32,749 bases of DNA from an uncultured bacterium (GTDB taxonomy: Bacteria; Planctomycetota; UBA1135; GCA-002686595): contig CAJXRJ010000003.1 of the NCBI GenBank assembly GCA_913058555.1, forward strand, positions 1 to 32,749, in the 5' to 3' direction. Every line of letters starts with the position of its first letter. Positions within the stretch are counted from its first letter, which is position 1. Made by a program: the position numbers and the translations under genes. Positions 32,054 through 32,749 of the stretch are shown piece by piece. Below the pieces are notes generated by a model. That model was given only the letters and a program-made list of their open reading frames with translations. It did no database searches and was not told the DNA's origin.

Positions 32054-32749
32054 ATGAGCAGCACTCAGCACGGCCCCTACAGCGTCTCGTTTTTGGGGGT
32101 CGAAGCCCTGGCGCCGAGGAACCTCAGCCCCGCGGACCTCCGGGCATGGCTTATGGCGCCTATCGCGGGCGAACCGCTCTACCGTCGACTCCTCGAACCC
32201 TTGGTCGGCGTGACGGTGGCCCGAATCCGAACAGGGACAGGCTCCGTTGGTCGTGCTCTCGCCAGGTTGGTCGAAGAGCGACCGGTCTTTGGACTCGGGG
32301 ACTCGTTCAAAGCGGATGTTGGGCCGGGGATGGGCGAGCTCCTCTTGCCGGGTAGCGGGCTGATCGGACTGGATGTCTCGGCGTTGATCGCCCGGTCCGA
32401 GGCCGAGGAGCGGCCGTACATTGTCATGGGAAAGCCGACGCATCGCTCGTCCCGTGGAAACATGGTTTTCGTCCGGCCTGCGAGTTGCAGGCGAGGCGCA
32501 TCCTCTGCGGCGCCCGCGCAGCCAGGGGTGCCGTTCGAGTTCCGACCAACTGGCTCCGTCAGGGCGTTGCTCGAGTCGTCCAAGGCCGCGCTGCGACAGC
32601 AGGTCCCTGGACTGGAGCCGGCCGGTGTTTGGCGGCGAGGGATGCTGCTGGGTTCACGCGCCACCGTCGCTGCGACTATGGATGGGGCGGTGCGGGCGGC
32701 AGTCGGGGCTGAGAGTCGGGTGGAGACAAACGTGCTTCTGGGGGAAGGG
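32054..32749 (+). CDS. Unrecognised protein, cut by window end
   Basis: ATG at 32054, one base after the stop of the sugar transferase, and open to the last base: at least 232 aa, C-terminus missing. It has no signal peptide or clear membrane helix. Readable stretches are 'YSVSFLGVEALAPRNLSPAD', 'PLYRRLLEPLVGVTVARIRT', 'PVFGLGDSFKADVGPGMGEL' and 'LIGLDVSALIARSEAEERPY'. I recognise no family. The composition (Leu, Arg, Gly, Val; few Lys) matches the neighbours and argues for a real gene. It should be co-transcribed with the initiating transferase from P4, and so may take part in starting or controlling polysaccharide synthesis, but that is inference from position only. Confidence 0.75.
   Translation, partial: MSSTQHGPYSVSFLGVEALAPRNLSPADLRAWLMAPIAGEPLYRRLLEPLVGVTVARIRTGTGSVGRALARLVEERPVFGLGDSFKADVGPGMGELLLPGSGLIGLDVSALIARSEAEERPYIVMGKPTHRSSRGNMVFVRPASCRRGASSAAPAQPGVPFEFRPTGSVRALLESSKAALRQQVPGLEPAGVWRRGMLLGSRATVAATMDGAVRAAVGAESRVETNVLLGEG

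Overview
The window looks like chromosomal DNA from an uncultured, GC-rich Gram-negative bacterium, most likely a planctomycete. The pointers are large secreted proteins ending in a C-terminal module around 'LCLGG.(I/L)GR(Y/F)', CotH/lamin-tail and 13-repeat FG-GAP exported proteins, Ser/Thr-kinase-type TolB propeller debris, and transposase relics of an integrase family I associate with planctomycetes. Taxonomy is an inference: there is no rRNA or marker gene here. The first 49 bases are not biological. They are an Illumina Nextera i5 adapter with its 19-bp mosaic end, so the contig begins at base 50.

Left half (50 to about 17.25 kb): a loosely packed region of secreted or surface proteins plus one ABC-F ATPase, separated by gaps full of genetic debris. 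In order: a lamin-tail/CotH/lamin-tail protein (-), a divergent secreted protein with the C-terminal module (+), a 13-repeat FG-GAP propeller protein (-), an IS5-type transposase relic, a TolB-propeller pseudogene with a premature TGA and no kinase domain, an internally deleted integrase-type transposase relic, an ABC-F ATPase (-), a second protein with the C-terminal module (+), another integrase relic, a large lipoprotein (+), a second N-terminal integrase relic and a possible group II intron 3' end.

Right half (17.25 to 32.75 kb): a compact Wzx/Wzy-type exopolysaccharide locus. A leftward six-gene operon encodes a flippase and five glycosyltransferases, with the same 4-nt ATGA overlap at all five junctions. 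A WecG/TagA/CpsF glycosyltransferase follows. The divergent rightward arm encodes a Wza-like outer-membrane export lipoprotein, a Wzc-like co-polymerase whose C-terminal kinase-like domain lacks a P-loop, and a Wzy/ligase-like membrane protein. Next come a sigma-54-dependent response regulator, the polyprenyl-phosphate sugar transferase that should start the repeat unit, and an unrecognised ORF cut by the window end.

The most interesting signal is regulatory. Four well-spaced -24/-12 (sigma-54) promoters lie 30 to 42 nt before the start codons of the flippase operon, the wza operon, the wecG-like gene and the sugar transferase. Two of them have a matching dyad (CGTTCCG-N3-CGGA..) about 80 to 95 bp upstream, a good candidate binding site for the encoded regulator. 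The model I infer is a self-contained sigma-54 exopolysaccharide regulon in which one local activator switches on initiation, assembly, flipping, polymerisation and export together.
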